This document shows, one piece after another, positions 42,831 through 51,374 of a stretch of 64,000 nt of DNA. The position numbers and the translations under genes were made by a program. The notes under the pieces are model-generated. The model was not told the origin of the DNA. It worked only from the letters and a program-made list of their open reading frames with translations, and did no database searches. Origin of the DNA: JAGMCJ01 sp046761005 (lineage in GTDB: Archaea > Thermoplasmatota > Thermoplasmata > RBG-16-68-12 > JAGMCJ01); contig JBHIFI010000001.1 in assembly GCA_046761005.1 (NCBI GenBank), forward strand, positions 1 through 64,000, written 5' to 3'. Numbering within the stretch: the first letter of the stretch is position 1; the number at the start of each line of letters is the position of its first letter.

Positions 42831-43529
42831 ACGACCGCCAAGAGAGTCGAACTGCTTTCAGACGGTTATTTCCAAATCGATCTTGGTCTACTTGTCTACG
42901 GGAAGACCTCCTACTATGGTAAGAAGTATATGGCTGCTCTGAAACCCCTCTTGATAGAATCCGAGGACCTACGAATACTGGTCGATACGGGTATCGGTGA
43001 GCTACCGGAGAAAGTTGCCAAGTATTACGAGACGGACAGAAGGACAACTCTTGAGAAGAGCTTGAGAAAACGTGATCTTTTCACCGAGGATATAACCACT
43101 GTGGTCAATACTCACCTGCATATGGATCACTGCGGCAACAACAGTCTTTTCAAAGGAGCTAGGTTCATCGTTCAAGAAATGGAATTTACCTATGCCAAGA
43201 ACCCTCACAGATTCCAGAAAGGGGCGTATGTCAAAGATTTCTTCGAAAAATCAAGATTCACCAGGGTTAGCGGTACCCATCAACTCACAGGTGACGTGAC
43301 ACTAATTTCCACACCAGGTCATACTCCTGGTCATCAGTCAGTTTTGGTTGAAGGCGAGAAGAGATATGTCTATTGCGGAGATATCGCACCTTTGAGAGAG
43401 AATTACGAAAGGCGAAACATAGTGGGTGTCCTCTTCAATTCTGTTGATGCACTTGCTTCAATAGACAAACTCAGGAGTATGGGAGGTTATCCCATATTCA
43501 GTCACGACAGAGAGCAGATGACTCTCTAG
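42831..43529 (+). CDS. Metallo-beta-lactamase-fold hydrolase with apparent ACG start
   Basis: MBL-superfamily hydrolase with the zinc motif THLHMDHCGNN, then TPGHTPGHQS and CGDIAP, similar to N-acyl lactonase/glyoxalase-like enzymes; substrate unknown. The first standard start in frame is ATG 42930, but the frame upstream encodes a typical MBL N-terminus (RVELLSDGYFQIDLGLLVYG). No ATG, GTG or TTG exists between the upstream stop at 42768 and 42930. The leader TAGGTGATAGA directly precedes ACG 42831, and the identical leader precedes GTG at 51273. ACG is therefore taken as start; an ATG-to-ACG base error is the alternative. It begins 8 nt after purM. Confidence 0.75.
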   Translation, partial: TTAKRVELLSDGYFQIDLGLLVYGKTSYYGKKYMAALKPLLIESEDLRILVDTGIGELPEKVAKYYETDRRTTLEKSLRKRDLFTEDITTVVNTHLHMDHCGNNSLFKGARFIVQEMEFTYAKNPHRFQKGAYVKDFFEKSRFTRVSGTHQLTGDVTLISTPGHTPGHQSVLVEGEKRYVYCGDIAPLRENYERRNIVGVLFNSVDALASIDKLRSMGGYPIFSHDREQMTL

Positions 43530-43639
43530 TTCAAATCTTTTTTATATTTCCTTCGCGATAGCTTTGATAGCGGATTGGAGGGTGAAGTGTATCCAGGCGG
43601 TTAAACCCGGATATCGCTTTCCCCACTCAGGTGGTTCCC

Positions 43640-44755
43640 TTGAAGGAAGAAGGAAACTTCTCAGGTGTAGCGACAAGAATCGTAGGAAACTCTCTGAGAG
43701 TGAAGGAAGACGACATGGTTTGGATAGATACCTGGCATCACACGATTGATTTGGCAAGTGAGATGGCTCTGGAATGCAGGAAGCTCGGAGCGGTTCCTCT
43801 GATCACTCTTGACACCGACGACCTATACGAAAGGACACTCTCTGATGTCCCTCATGAGTTTCTGAGAAAGACACCGAGGCATCACATGAAGGCCCTGGAT
43901 GAGGTCACTGTGAGCATTGCGCTCGCGGGTCCAGAGAATCCTGAGATGTTCAAGAGTGTTGACACTACGAAGATGGCTGCAATAAGAGAAGCCTACAGGC
44001 CCGTTGAGAAGAAGATTATTGACAGGAGCATTAGGGGAGCCTTCGTTACTTTGGGTCTGATTACCCCAGAGAGGGCTTCAGTGTACGGCTTTTCTATCAG
44101 GGAATGGAAACGCGCGGTCAATGAGGCCATCGACGTGGACTACGACAGAATGGCTGAACTGGGGAGAAGGATCGCCAATGTTCTCGCTGGAGCAAGAGAG
44201 GTCAGAATCAGTTCGGAAAGCGGAACGGATCTCCGCTTTCAGATGGCCGGGCGGAGAGTTCACATTGAGGATGGAATTGTAGACGAAGAAGACGTCACTA
44301 GCGGAAGACCTTTCACCAACCTTCCCACGGGCTATGTGAGCGTCGCACCCCTTGAGAATAGTGCTGAGGGAAGGGTTCTCTTTGATGCGCCACAGGCTGC
44401 ACTGGGAAAGATGATCAAGGACTTGGAGTGGACTTTCGTCGATGGAAGGCTGAAAACCTTCGGGGCAAAGGAGAATATAGAAGCTTTTAGGAGCCTCATG
44501 GAGCCCGGAAAAGGTGAAAAGGACAGGATAGCGCGCTTCAGCATAGGAATAAATCCAAACGCTAGGGTAATCGGTTACTTTGATGATCAGTCCGTCCTGG
44601 GATCCGCCTCCGTAGGAATAGGAGACAATCTCTTCCTGGGCGGAGAGAATGATAGCACTTTCGACTTCGCTGGAACGATACTTCACCCAACTGTGGAAGT
44701 GGATGGAAGGATCATACTGAACAGAGGAAGATTCAGCCTCCAGAATGCGGATTAG
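43640..44755 (+). CDS. M29 aminopeptidase homologue with lost metal ligands
   Basis: Resembles AmpS/AmpT-type leucyl aminopeptidases (COG2309) over its length, about 371 residues (FTNLPTGYVSVAPLENSAEG, GIGDNLFLGGENDSTFDF, PTVEVDG). Against remembered family motifs, the dizinc ligands are mostly gone: TGEVF is TGYVS, RLGEVAL is RIARFSI, HIALG is SVGIG, and the H of H-x-D-F is Thr, with Asp kept. It is probably not a standard aminopeptidase. TTG 43640 is preferred for SD AGGTGG 5 nt upstream; GTG 43631 is the alternative. TTTTTTATATTT at 43539-43550 is the promoter or the previous gene's terminator. Confidence 0.65.
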   Translation: MKEEGNFSGVATRIVGNSLRVKEDDMVWIDTWHHTIDLASEMALECRKLGAVPLITLDTDDLYERTLSDVPHEFLRKTPRHHMKALDEVTVSIALAGPENPEMFKSVDTTKMAAIREAYRPVEKKIIDRSIRGAFVTLGLITPERASVYGFSIREWKRAVNEAIDVDYDRMAELGRRIANVLAGAREVRISSESGTDLRFQMAGRRVHIEDGIVDEEDVTSGRPFTNLPTGYVSVAPLENSAEGRVLFDAPQAALGKMIKDLEWTFVDGRLKTFGAKENIEAFRSLMEPGKGEKDRIARFSIGINPNARVIGYFDDQSVLGSASVGIGDNLFLGGENDSTFDFAGTILHPTVEVDGRIILNRGRFSLQNAD

Positions 44756-44982
44756 CTAACCTTCTTCTTGGGTCGGCTGCAGACAGCGTACTCATCACCG
44801 TCGAAAAAGACCTCGAGTTCGGGATTCTCTCTCTGAATCTCCTGAATCCTGTCCAAGACATCCTTCAGAGTGATAGAGGGGTCATTCTTATCGATTTTCA
44901 GATGAATCTTCTTGTCCATTACTATCCCATCCACCCTTTTGCTGAAGGCAGGGAACCCCGGATGACTTCTGGATTTTGCCAT
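44752..44982 (-). CDS. Small basic hypothetical protein (76 aa)
   Basis: Family not recognised. Sequence runs from a basic N-terminus (AKSRSHPGFPAFSKR) to a region KDVLDRIQEIQRENPELEVF and a basic tail SRPKKKVS. It overlaps the M29-like gene tail by 4 nt, convergently. ATATAAATA (minus strand, 44995-45004) sits 15-25 nt upstream of ATG 44982, so the mRNA is leaderless or nearly so, which supports a real gene. Confidence 0.6.
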   Translation of the reverse strand: MAKSRSHPGFPAFSKRVDGIVMDKKIHLKIDKNDPSITLKDVLDRIQEIQRENPELEVFFDGDEYAVCSRPKKKVS

Positions 44983-45030
44983 GATATTCTTTGTATTTAT
45001 ATTTTTAGTGTTTCCCCAGGGAAATGTCTC

Positions 45031-45159
45031 GATGTAGAATCGTTGGTCTAAATGACCAAAAAGAGTCCTTTCTGGAATTGTGAGTCAAGAAAGCCAGCAT
45101 CACTTTGAAGTTTCCAAGAGAAGGGACAAAAGGACACCACCAACCATTTATTCTACATC
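45031..45159. promoter_or_regulatory. Inverted repeats between divergent promoters
   Basis: TTGGTC TAAAT GACCAA (45043-45059) is a perfect 6-bp dyad with 5-nt spacer, operator-like, just upstream of the TATA of the small leftward gene. A second perfect 10-bp inverted repeat, GATGTAGAAT (45031-45040) and ATTCTACATC (45150-45159), encloses it. The rightward promoter TTATTTATA follows at 45181-45189. The binding protein is unknown. Confidence 0.4.
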
Positions 45160-45267
45160 ACCGGGAAATGTGTGTGAAAGTTATTTATACTGTCGGCTCA
45201 ATATACAACCTGTCGACTATGGATGGCGTGCCAGTAGCCACCATAACGCCTCTAGAGGTGCGATATA

Positions 45268-47850
45268 TTGGTAAGCGAAGAGAAGAAGAAGGTTAGTGGA
45301 AAAAAGCATTCTGCAGATCCAGGTACCTGCGCTGTCTGCGGTGGCCCCTTGAATCCCAAGGGTCAGTGCACCATATGTGGAACCGAATCAAAGGGTGTTC
45401 CCGCAGAACAAAGAAATCCTGCACCTGCAGATGCCAAGGCCAATCTAGATTCTCCGACCGCCAATGTGAGCGCATCCAAAGGTCCGTCCAGAGAGGAAGC
45501 TGTCAAGCTGTTTTCTAGCATAAAGGGAGTTGGTGAGTCAAAAGCCGAAATCCTCTATGATAGTGGCTATGCCTCTCTGGAGGATCTAAAATCTGCCAAA
45601 CTGGAGGACCTTTCTTCCATAAGTGGTATTGGAGGGAAGTTGGCAGAAACGATATTGAAGAACATCGCAGAACATTCTGGCACAGCAAAGGAAAAAACCG
45701 ATTCAGAGGCGCTGTCCAAGTGGCTTTCTGGGGACTCAGATGATGCACTCGGTGTCTGGCTTGGCGGGAGTGTTCCTCAGCAAAAGAAATCGTTGCCGAC
45801 CGAGGTTGGTGAGAATTCTGACGACCCAGCTATGCTAGCTCTGCGCAAGTGGCTCACTGGAGAGGAGGACGCTCTTGAGCAGTGGCTCGGTGAGTCGGCG
45901 GAGGCTCCGGTTAGGGAGATTGCTGAGACGAGAGAGCTTCTGGAGAAGCAGCAGATACTCGATGAGAGGGAGACCGAGATTAAGCGCAAGGAGGACCAAG
46001 TAGAGGACATGAGTATCGAGCTCAAGGAGCTAAAGAAAGCCATAGAAAAGGAGCTTGAGGCGGTCCGAACAGGCAAGTTCGACCCCATGAGATTGATCGA
46101 GGAAACCGCAGAACTCAACAAGAATCTTCAGACCGAGGTCCGCAGGAGAAAGCAACTGGAGGGAGACATTAGTCACCTGAAGAAAGGAACATCGGCGGTT
46201 GTCAAATATATGAAGAAGCAGATGGTTCGAAGCGGTAGCCCTGCTCTCAAGAGAAGGCTTTCCGAGGAGAGATCGGTAAGACAGAGGCTTGAAATCGAGC
46301 TCAAGAAGTCTAGAGAGATTGTAGAGAATCTAAAGGATCAGCTTGAAGAGAAGTTGAAAGAGATTCCTGAGGACAAGAGAGCTCTCAAGGAAAAGGAGCT
46401 GGTACTAGTCGAAAAGGAAGCAGAGATAAAGGCAAGGGAGGAGCAGCTTGAAGCGTATGAGCAGGCGATCAAGGGTGGAGAACTCGCTCCCGCCGGAGAA
46501 GTCTCCGAGCACGAACTGGAGTCCAGGCTCCAGGCCGAGCTAAGGGAGAAGGAGAGAGAGTTCCTTGAGAAGGAGGATGATCTGAAGAGGAGAATAATCA
46601 AGCTTGAAGAGGAGATACAGAAACACAGAATCGAGGAAAAGCTGAGAAAGGAAAGCCAAGAACTGCGAAAACTCTCGGCACCCCAGATTGATGAAGTTCT
46701 GGTAAGAAAGGAGAAGGAGCTTCAGGCAAAGGAAAAGTCCATCCTCCTTCGAGGGGAAGAGATTGAAAGACTTAAGGACGAACTCAGAGAAAAGGAAGAC
46801 GAACTTCAGAAACTGAGAGAACCCCTATCATATAAGGAAGAAGAGCTCCTCAGAAGAGAGGAAGACCTTCTATACCGCGAAAAGAGACTGGCCGCGGAGA
46901 GAAGGAAGGTTGAGGAAGCAAAGGCTTCTGCTCTTAGCATCGACGAGCATGAGATGAGGCAACGTCTCGAATCCCTCAAAGCGGAGATTGCAAGGAAGGA
47001 GGATGAAGTCAGGGCCAAGGAGAAGTATCTCAAGGCCAAGATGGAGGAACTCCGGCTACGCGAACAGGGCCTAATAGAGGAAGAGATAGATGCCCGGGAA
47101 GAGGAGAGGATGCTAGAGCTAAAGGTAGAGAAGGTGAGGACAGGCACTCCGAGACTCGATGATCTGCTTCTTGGTGGTGTACCGTTTGGTTCCAATATTC
47201 TCATCTATGGACCTCCCTTTGTAGGGAAAGAGGTCGTCGTGAATGCGTTCATGGCGGAGGGTCTGAAAAAAGGCATTCCGATTGTATGGGTGATAACAGA
47301 AAAGATGCCCTCCGACATAAGGGAAGAGATGGGCTTTGTCATTTCGGGTTATGAAGAGTACGAGAAGCTGGGTCTTGTGAAATACGTGGATTCTTACTCC
47401 CGAAGTATGGGTGAGGTAGAGGAGGACCCATATACGGTCTATTTGGATGACCCGACTGACTACAAGGCTATCTTGAACGCTGTTGACAAGGTTGCAAAGG
47501 AGTTTCTCAAGAATCACAAGTACTATAGATTGACTTTCAGATCCGTATCTACTCTCATCGCATACCTGGATCCGACTTCCATATTCAAATTCCTTCAGGC
47601 TTTCGCGGGCAGAAGGAAGAGGCACAGGGCTGTCGCACTTTACATGATAGAGAAGGGGATGCACACGGACCAGGAAATCCAGATGATAGGCAGTATGATG
47701 GAGGGTATGTTCGACTTCAAGGTCGACCAGCTCAAGTCCTTCCTGAGCGTCAAGGGAGTCGGTGATGTTCAGTCAAGGGCATGGATAAAATACACCTACA
47801 GCAAGCATGGAGTGAGCATCGGGTCCTTCTCGTTGGACCACATCAAGTAG
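45268..47850 (+). CDS. Zinc ribbon-HhH-coiled coil-RecA/KaiC-fold protein (860 aa)
   Basis: Cytoplasmic multidomain protein. Zinc ribbon C21-C24-C34-C37 (CAVCGGPLNPKGQCTICG); helix-hairpin-helix DNA-binding region about 75-133 (IKGVGESKAEILYDSGY, ISGIGGKLAETIL); two related KWLSG/KWLTG...WLG repeats (about 148-208); an uninterrupted charged coiled coil (about 220-625); a KaiC/RAD55-like RecA-fold domain (about 627-860). Its P-loop reads GPPFVGKE at 648-655, lacking the Ser/Thr after Lys, and the Walker B Asp is not evident (FRSVSTLIAYLD). ATP hydrolysis is doubtful. Layout recalls SMC/Rad50-like tethering. TTG 45268 is the only start in frame (stop at 45253), with SD GAGGTG 7 nt upstream. Confidence 0.85.
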   Translation: MVSEEKKKVSGKKHSADPGTCAVCGGPLNPKGQCTICGTESKGVPAEQRNPAPADAKANLDSPTANVSASKGPSREEAVKLFSSIKGVGESKAEILYDSGYASLEDLKSAKLEDLSSISGIGGKLAETILKNIAEHSGTAKEKTDSEALSKWLSGDSDDALGVWLGGSVPQQKKSLPTEVGENSDDPAMLALRKWLTGEEDALEQWLGESAEAPVREIAETRELLEKQQILDERETEIKRKEDQVEDMSIELKELKKAIEKELEAVRTGKFDPMRLIEETAELNKNLQTEVRRRKQLEGDISHLKKGTSAVVKYMKKQMVRSGSPALKRRLSEERSVRQRLEIELKKSREIVENLKDQLEEKLKEIPEDKRALKEKELVLVEKEAEIKAREEQLEAYEQAIKGGELAPAGEVSEHELESRLQAELREKEREFLEKEDDLKRRIIKLEEEIQKHRIEEKLRKESQELRKLSAPQIDEVLVRKEKELQAKEKSILLRGEEIERLKDELREKEDELQKLREPLSYKEEELLRREEDLLYREKRLAAERRKVEEAKASALSIDEHEMRQRLESLKAEIARKEDEVRAKEKYLKAKMEELRLREQGLIEEEIDAREEERMLELKVEKVRTGTPRLDDLLLGGVPFGSNILIYGPPFVGKEVVVNAFMAEGLKKGIPIVWVITEKMPSDIREEMGFVISGYEEYEKLGLVKYVDSYSRSMGEVEEDPYTVYLDDPTDYKAILNAVDKVAKEFLKNHKYYRLTFRSVSTLIAYLDPTSIFKFLQAFAGRRKRHRAVALYMIEKGMHTDQEIQMIGSMMEGMFDFKVDQLKSFLSVKGVGDVQSRAWIKYTYSKHGVSIGSFSLDHIK

Positions 47851-47852
47851 AG

Positions 47853-48272
47853 TCAGGCAACCTCCACGCCCGTACTCTCTCTTGGTTTTCCACCGAACCT
47901 TATTGGAGGAAGCGGAACCGGAGGAGGCAACTTTATGTCCCTTGCAATAACCACTGCTTCAGGAATGCAATTGCTCATTATCGCCTGATGGACCTGCGTA
48001 GCGACCTTGTCAGGCATCTTTCTCTGGGTTCTCCACTGTGTAGCAATCTCCTTGGCATCGCCCTCGTAGATTAGACTTCCCTCAATGGAGATCACCCCCA
48101 GTCCCTGATAGTTTGCCGTGAATCTGAAATCGATGGCCGCTTCTTTCTTGTTCTTCTCTGTGATCAGGGTTACTGAGCTGTTATGGTCTATCCTAACGTT
48201 CGTTGGCTTCTCTCCCATCTTGTAGAATCGCTTTCCCTCAACGGCCAACAATTCAAAATACTTTATTGGCAT
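47853..48272 (-). CDS. Conserved archaeal protein, possibly SecB-like
   Basis: 139 residues, beta-rich. The pattern GSLIYEGDAKEIATQW ... PDKVATQVHQAI ... ARDIKLPPPVPLPPIRF resembles a family of archaeal proteins distantly related to the SecB chaperone fold, which ends in a Pro-rich strand. This is a weak resemblance from memory; function is unknown. ATG 48272 with a TATA-like ATATTAAAG (minus strand, about 48284-48292) upstream. It converges on the coiled-coil gene with 2 nt between stops. Confidence 0.6.
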   Translation of the reverse strand: MPIKYFELLAVEGKRFYKMGEKPTNVRIDHNSSVTLITEKNKKEAAIDFRFTANYQGLGVISIEGSLIYEGDAKEIATQWRTQRKMPDKVATQVHQAIMSNCIPEAVVIARDIKLPPPVPLPPIRFGGKPRESTGVEVA

Positions 48273-48379
48273 TCAGCTCTTTCTTTAATATGGGTTATCA
48301 ATAGATAGAGCTTTCGGTCAGGTGCTCTCCTCCTAAAAGCTTATTTTACTTCCAAGGCTTTCCTTTTCGAGGTGCTGAC

Positions 48380-49759
48380 ATCTACATAGGAGTAGATGAC
48401 ACGGACTCCCTTGCGGGGATGTGTACGACCTATCTCGTCTCCGAAATCGTTGGAGAATTCAATGATTTGGATCTCATAGGTTGTCCCAGGTTAGTCAGAC
48501 TTAATCCAAACATTCCCTGGAAGACGAGGGGAAATGGTGCCATTTGTGTGAGACTAGGTCGCGGAGGGGGAAAGAGATCCCTGATCGGCGAGATTTCTGG
48601 GACCTCCGTTTTCGCCTTTGAGAGAGAACTGCCTAGCTTCTTTCCAGAGGATGCTGCGGACAGATTGTCCAGAATCCTTGAATCCAATGCTCATTTTCAT
48701 GAAGAAAAGACTAATCCAGGCTTTGCCATCCTGCGAAGAAAGCCCAGCCCCTCGTTATACTGGAAGGCTGTAAGGGGCATAGTCTCCCTTTCCGAGGTTG
48801 AGAAGGAGGTTTCCTGTCTTGGTGTGGTGCGAAAGTACAAGAACGGAAGAGGCTTGATTGGCGCATGCGCTGCGATTTCCTGGGTGCCCAGGGACAGGAC
48901 GTATGAAATCATCACGTACAGGAAACCCTCAAGGTGGGGTTCTCCAAGAAGGATTTCGGTTGAGTCTGTAAAGAGGATGGATAGGGAAACAAACCACACA
49001 TTCAACAACTGTGATTATCTCAATGAGAGAGTGGCGCTAGCGCCAAACTCTCCTTGTCCTGTTCTTTATGGGATTAGGGGAGACGACCCTGACGAGTTGC
49101 TGGACGGGATGAGAATGATAGATTCCGAGGCGATCGACCGGTGGAATCTCTTTCTCACCAATCAGGGAACAGATGACCACCTGGTTGGCAAATCCATCTC
49201 CGACGTTGGAGATTACGAATCGGTCATCCTGAGAGGAAGAGTTTCCCGCGAACCCAACAATCTTGCGGGAGGTCATGTTGTTTTCGAAATTGAGGACATG
49301 AAGGGCAAGATTGAGTGTACCGCATACGAACCCACAAAGCAGTTTAGAAGTGTGGTCAGAAGTCTCCGCGTCGGAGACGAGCTGCGCGTCTTTGGCAGCG
49401 TGAGAGATACGCCCAAGACAATAAATCTGGAAAAGATAGAAATATTGAGGCTGGAGAAGAAGTCGCGGAAAATGAGTAACCCGATATGCCCTGAGTGCGG
49501 AAAATCGATGAAGTCTGCTGGGAAAGGCTCTGGTTACAGGTGCAGGGAGTGTCACACAAAAGCCGCGGAAAATGAGGCCAGAGTCGTGGAAGTTGAGCGG
49601 GAAATAGAACTGGGGTTTTATGAACCACCTGTTTGCGCCAGAAGACACCTGAGCAAACCACTCTCAAGAATGAAGGTGAAGGTGAACGACCTGACTTGGA
49701 TTTCTACGTTGAAGAAACCTCTCTTATGCAGCTCTCAACTATGTCAAGGCCGGCATTGA
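48380..49759 (+). CDS. tiaS: tRNA(Ile2) 2-agmatinylcytidine synthetase TiaS, apparent ATC start
   Basis: Modifies C34 of tRNA-Ile(CAU) to agmatidine so that it reads AUA. The family N-terminus YIGVDDTDSLAGMCTTYL is encoded from 48383 onwards, but ATG appears only at 48419, inside that motif, after the key Asp residues. No ATG/GTG/TTG is available further upstream in frame; ATC 48380, 5 nt after GAGGTG, is the likely start (or a G-to-C difference from ATG). Other features: NNCDYLNERVALAPNSPCPV, an OB-fold (about 285-360) and a C-terminal zinc ribbon CPECGKSMK...CREC. The 3' end overlaps the convergent aminotransferase gene by 56 nt. Confidence 0.85.
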   Translation: MYIGVDDTDSLAGMCTTYLVSEIVGEFNDLDLIGCPRLVRLNPNIPWKTRGNGAICVRLGRGGGKRSLIGEISGTSVFAFERELPSFFPEDAADRLSRILESNAHFHEEKTNPGFAILRRKPSPSLYWKAVRGIVSLSEVEKEVSCLGVVRKYKNGRGLIGACAAISWVPRDRTYEIITYRKPSRWGSPRRISVESVKRMDRETNHTFNNCDYLNERVALAPNSPCPVLYGIRGDDPDELLDGMRMIDSEAIDRWNLFLTNQGTDDHLVGKSISDVGDYESVILRGRVSREPNNLAGGHVVFEIEDMKGKIECTAYEPTKQFRSVVRSLRVGDELRVFGSVRDTPKTINLEKIEILRLEKKSRKMSNPICPECGKSMKSAGKGSGYRCRECHTKAAENEARVVEVEREIELGFYEPPVCARRHLSKPLSRMKVKVNDLTWISTLKKPLLCSSQLCQGRH

Positions 49760-51035
49760 GTTCCTCTTCGCTTATGTTGAGAGCTGGGATGTAGCGTATC
49801 GCGGACACACCAGAAGGCAAGAGGATAAGACCCTTTTTGTATCCAAGCTTGACTATCTTATCCCTCTCCTCAACAGCGAACTGTTTGGTATTTCTGTCTT
49901 TGACAAATTCCGTTGCCCACATGAGACCCATGCCTCTGTTGTCTCCCATGATTGGATACTTCTCAGCCATTTCGCGAAGCCTTTCTTCAACTATCTTACC
50001 GAGGCGACATGCGTTCTCCAACATCCCTTCCTTCTTAATCAGGTCAATCGTTGTAAGAGCTGAGGCACAGGCAACCAGGTTTCCACCAAACGTGTTGGAA
50101 TGAGCCCCTTTCCTACCGAAGTCGAGCCTAGCATCGAAAATGACAGCACCCATAGGAATACCTGACGCAATCGCTTTTGCGGAATAAAGGACATCTGGGA
50201 CTGTATTTGAGTGTTCCACGGCAAACATCCTTCCGGTTCTCCCAAATCCCGCCTGAACTTCATCGTCCACGACAATTATCTCGTGTCTTCTAGCTATGCT
50301 AGAGATCTCGTCAATCCAACCATTTGGAGGGACTATGTATCCTCCCTCACCCTGCACGGGCTCAAAGAAAATAGCTGCAACCTCCTCTGCTGGCACATGA
50401 GTTGCGAAATATAGCTCTTCGAGGATCTTGGCGCAGTAGAGATCACAATCAGGATACTTCAGCTTATACGCACACCTGTAGCAATATGCATAGGGTATGT
50501 GGACTACTCCTGGCATCATTGGAGAAAACCTCGCTCTGTGGACGGGCTTACTCGCAGTGATGGAGAGAGCTCCCATTGATCTTCCATGAAACGCATTGAA
50601 AAATCCCACAATTAGGGGCTTTCGGGTATGCCATTTGACCATCTTTATGGATGCCTCCGTTCCCTCTGTTCCGCTGTTTACGAAGAAAACCTTCTTCGGG
50701 AAGTCTCCTGGAGTAATCTGCGCCAGTCTCTCAGCTAGTTTGACTTGGATCTCATAGTAGAAATCGGTACCCGCGAAATGAATCAACTCTGAAGACTGCT
50801 CCCTAATCGCCTCCACAATCCTTGGATGGCAGTGTCCAACATTTAAAACACTGATTCCACATGCAAAGTCAATAAAGAGATTGCCATCAACGTCTTCGAC
50901 CACCGAACCTCTCGCTCTTTTTGCCACTACGGGAGATGTTTTCGTTGTTGTTGCGATAATTTGGGAATCTCTTTCTACTATCTCCTTGGCTTTCGGACCA
51001 GGAGGGATTGTTTTGATATTCGGAGCCTTCGTCAC
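49704..51035 (-). CDS. Class III PLP aminotransferase (ornithine/GABA aminotransferase or racemase type)
   Basis: About 443 residues, fold type I PLP enzyme. FVNSGTEGTEASIKMVKWHT (PLP phosphate region), VVDDEVQAGFGRTGRMFA, and the Schiff-base Lys in YSAKAIASGIPMGA are present. The cysteine-containing YCYRCAYKLKYPDCDLYC is typical of an archaeal branch that includes omega-aminotransferases and broad-specificity amino-acid racemases. Substrate therefore cannot be fixed. GTG 51035 has SD GAGGTG 6 nt upstream; GTG 51044 is in frame but lacks spacing. Confidence 0.88.
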   Translation of the reverse strand: MTKAPNIKTIPPGPKAKEIVERDSQIIATTTKTSPVVAKRARGSVVEDVDGNLFIDFACGISVLNVGHCHPRIVEAIREQSSELIHFAGTDFYYEIQVKLAERLAQITPGDFPKKVFFVNSGTEGTEASIKMVKWHTRKPLIVGFFNAFHGRSMGALSITASKPVHRARFSPMMPGVVHIPYAYCYRCAYKLKYPDCDLYCAKILEELYFATHVPAEEVAAIFFEPVQGEGGYIVPPNGWIDEISSIARRHEIIVVDDEVQAGFGRTGRMFAVEHSNTVPDVLYSAKAIASGIPMGAVIFDARLDFGRKGAHSNTFGGNLVACASALTTIDLIKKEGMLENACRLGKIVEERLREMAEKYPIMGDNRGMGLMWATEFVKDRNTKQFAVEERDKIVKLGYKKGLILLPSGVSAIRYIPALNISEEELNAGLDIVESCIREVSST

Positions 51036-51132
51036 GTGAAACACCTCTACTTGGAGGAGTCAGGATGGTTCAATTGAGGAGGTTTGCTCTGCCTGTCCTG
51101 TGACGAAAAGAATCGAGATAACGAAGCGTTAC

Positions 51133-51273
51133 CTAGCCACCTATCCTGAAGACTTTTGTCCCACAGTCGGGGCATATTCCTCTAGTAGCAGGTTTTCCAT
51201 TCTTCATTGTGAACTTCTCCGGATTCTTCATCTCGACTTTGGCTCTGCACTTCACACAGTAGGCTTGAACCAC
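51133..51273 (-). CDS. Small DUF5679-like zinc-ribbon protein (46 aa)
   Basis: A 46-residue ORF with two CxxC pairs: AYCVKCRAKVEM and GICPDCGTKVFRIGG, with a central basic TMKNGKPATRG. It matches the DUF5679 family of tiny archaeal/bacterial zinc ribbons. GTG 51273 follows the SD leader TAGGTGATAGA. A TATA-like ATATTAATAAG (minus strand, about 51303-51313) precedes it. 89 nt upstream of the aminotransferase on the same strand. Function unknown. Confidence 0.8.
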   Translation of the reverse strand: MVQAYCVKCRAKVEMKNPEKFTMKNGKPATRGICPDCGTKVFRIGG

Positions 51274-51374
51274 TCTATCACCTAGCCATGAATAGAACCG
51301 AGGCTTATTAATATATTGTAGCCAAAAAGATTAAGAGCGAGATTTCATATCAAAAAACTCTGTTGAGTGTTCCA

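Noticed and set aside
42355..43047. 230-codon minus-strand ORF across purM and the MBL gene
   Set aside because: It runs antisense over two clear enzymes and has shadow composition.
49704..49759. Frameshift at the 3' end of tiaS because it overlaps the aminotransferase by 56 nt
   Set aside because: The conserved TiaS sequence ends before the overlap, and a short 3' read-through into a convergent gene is simpler than a frameshift.
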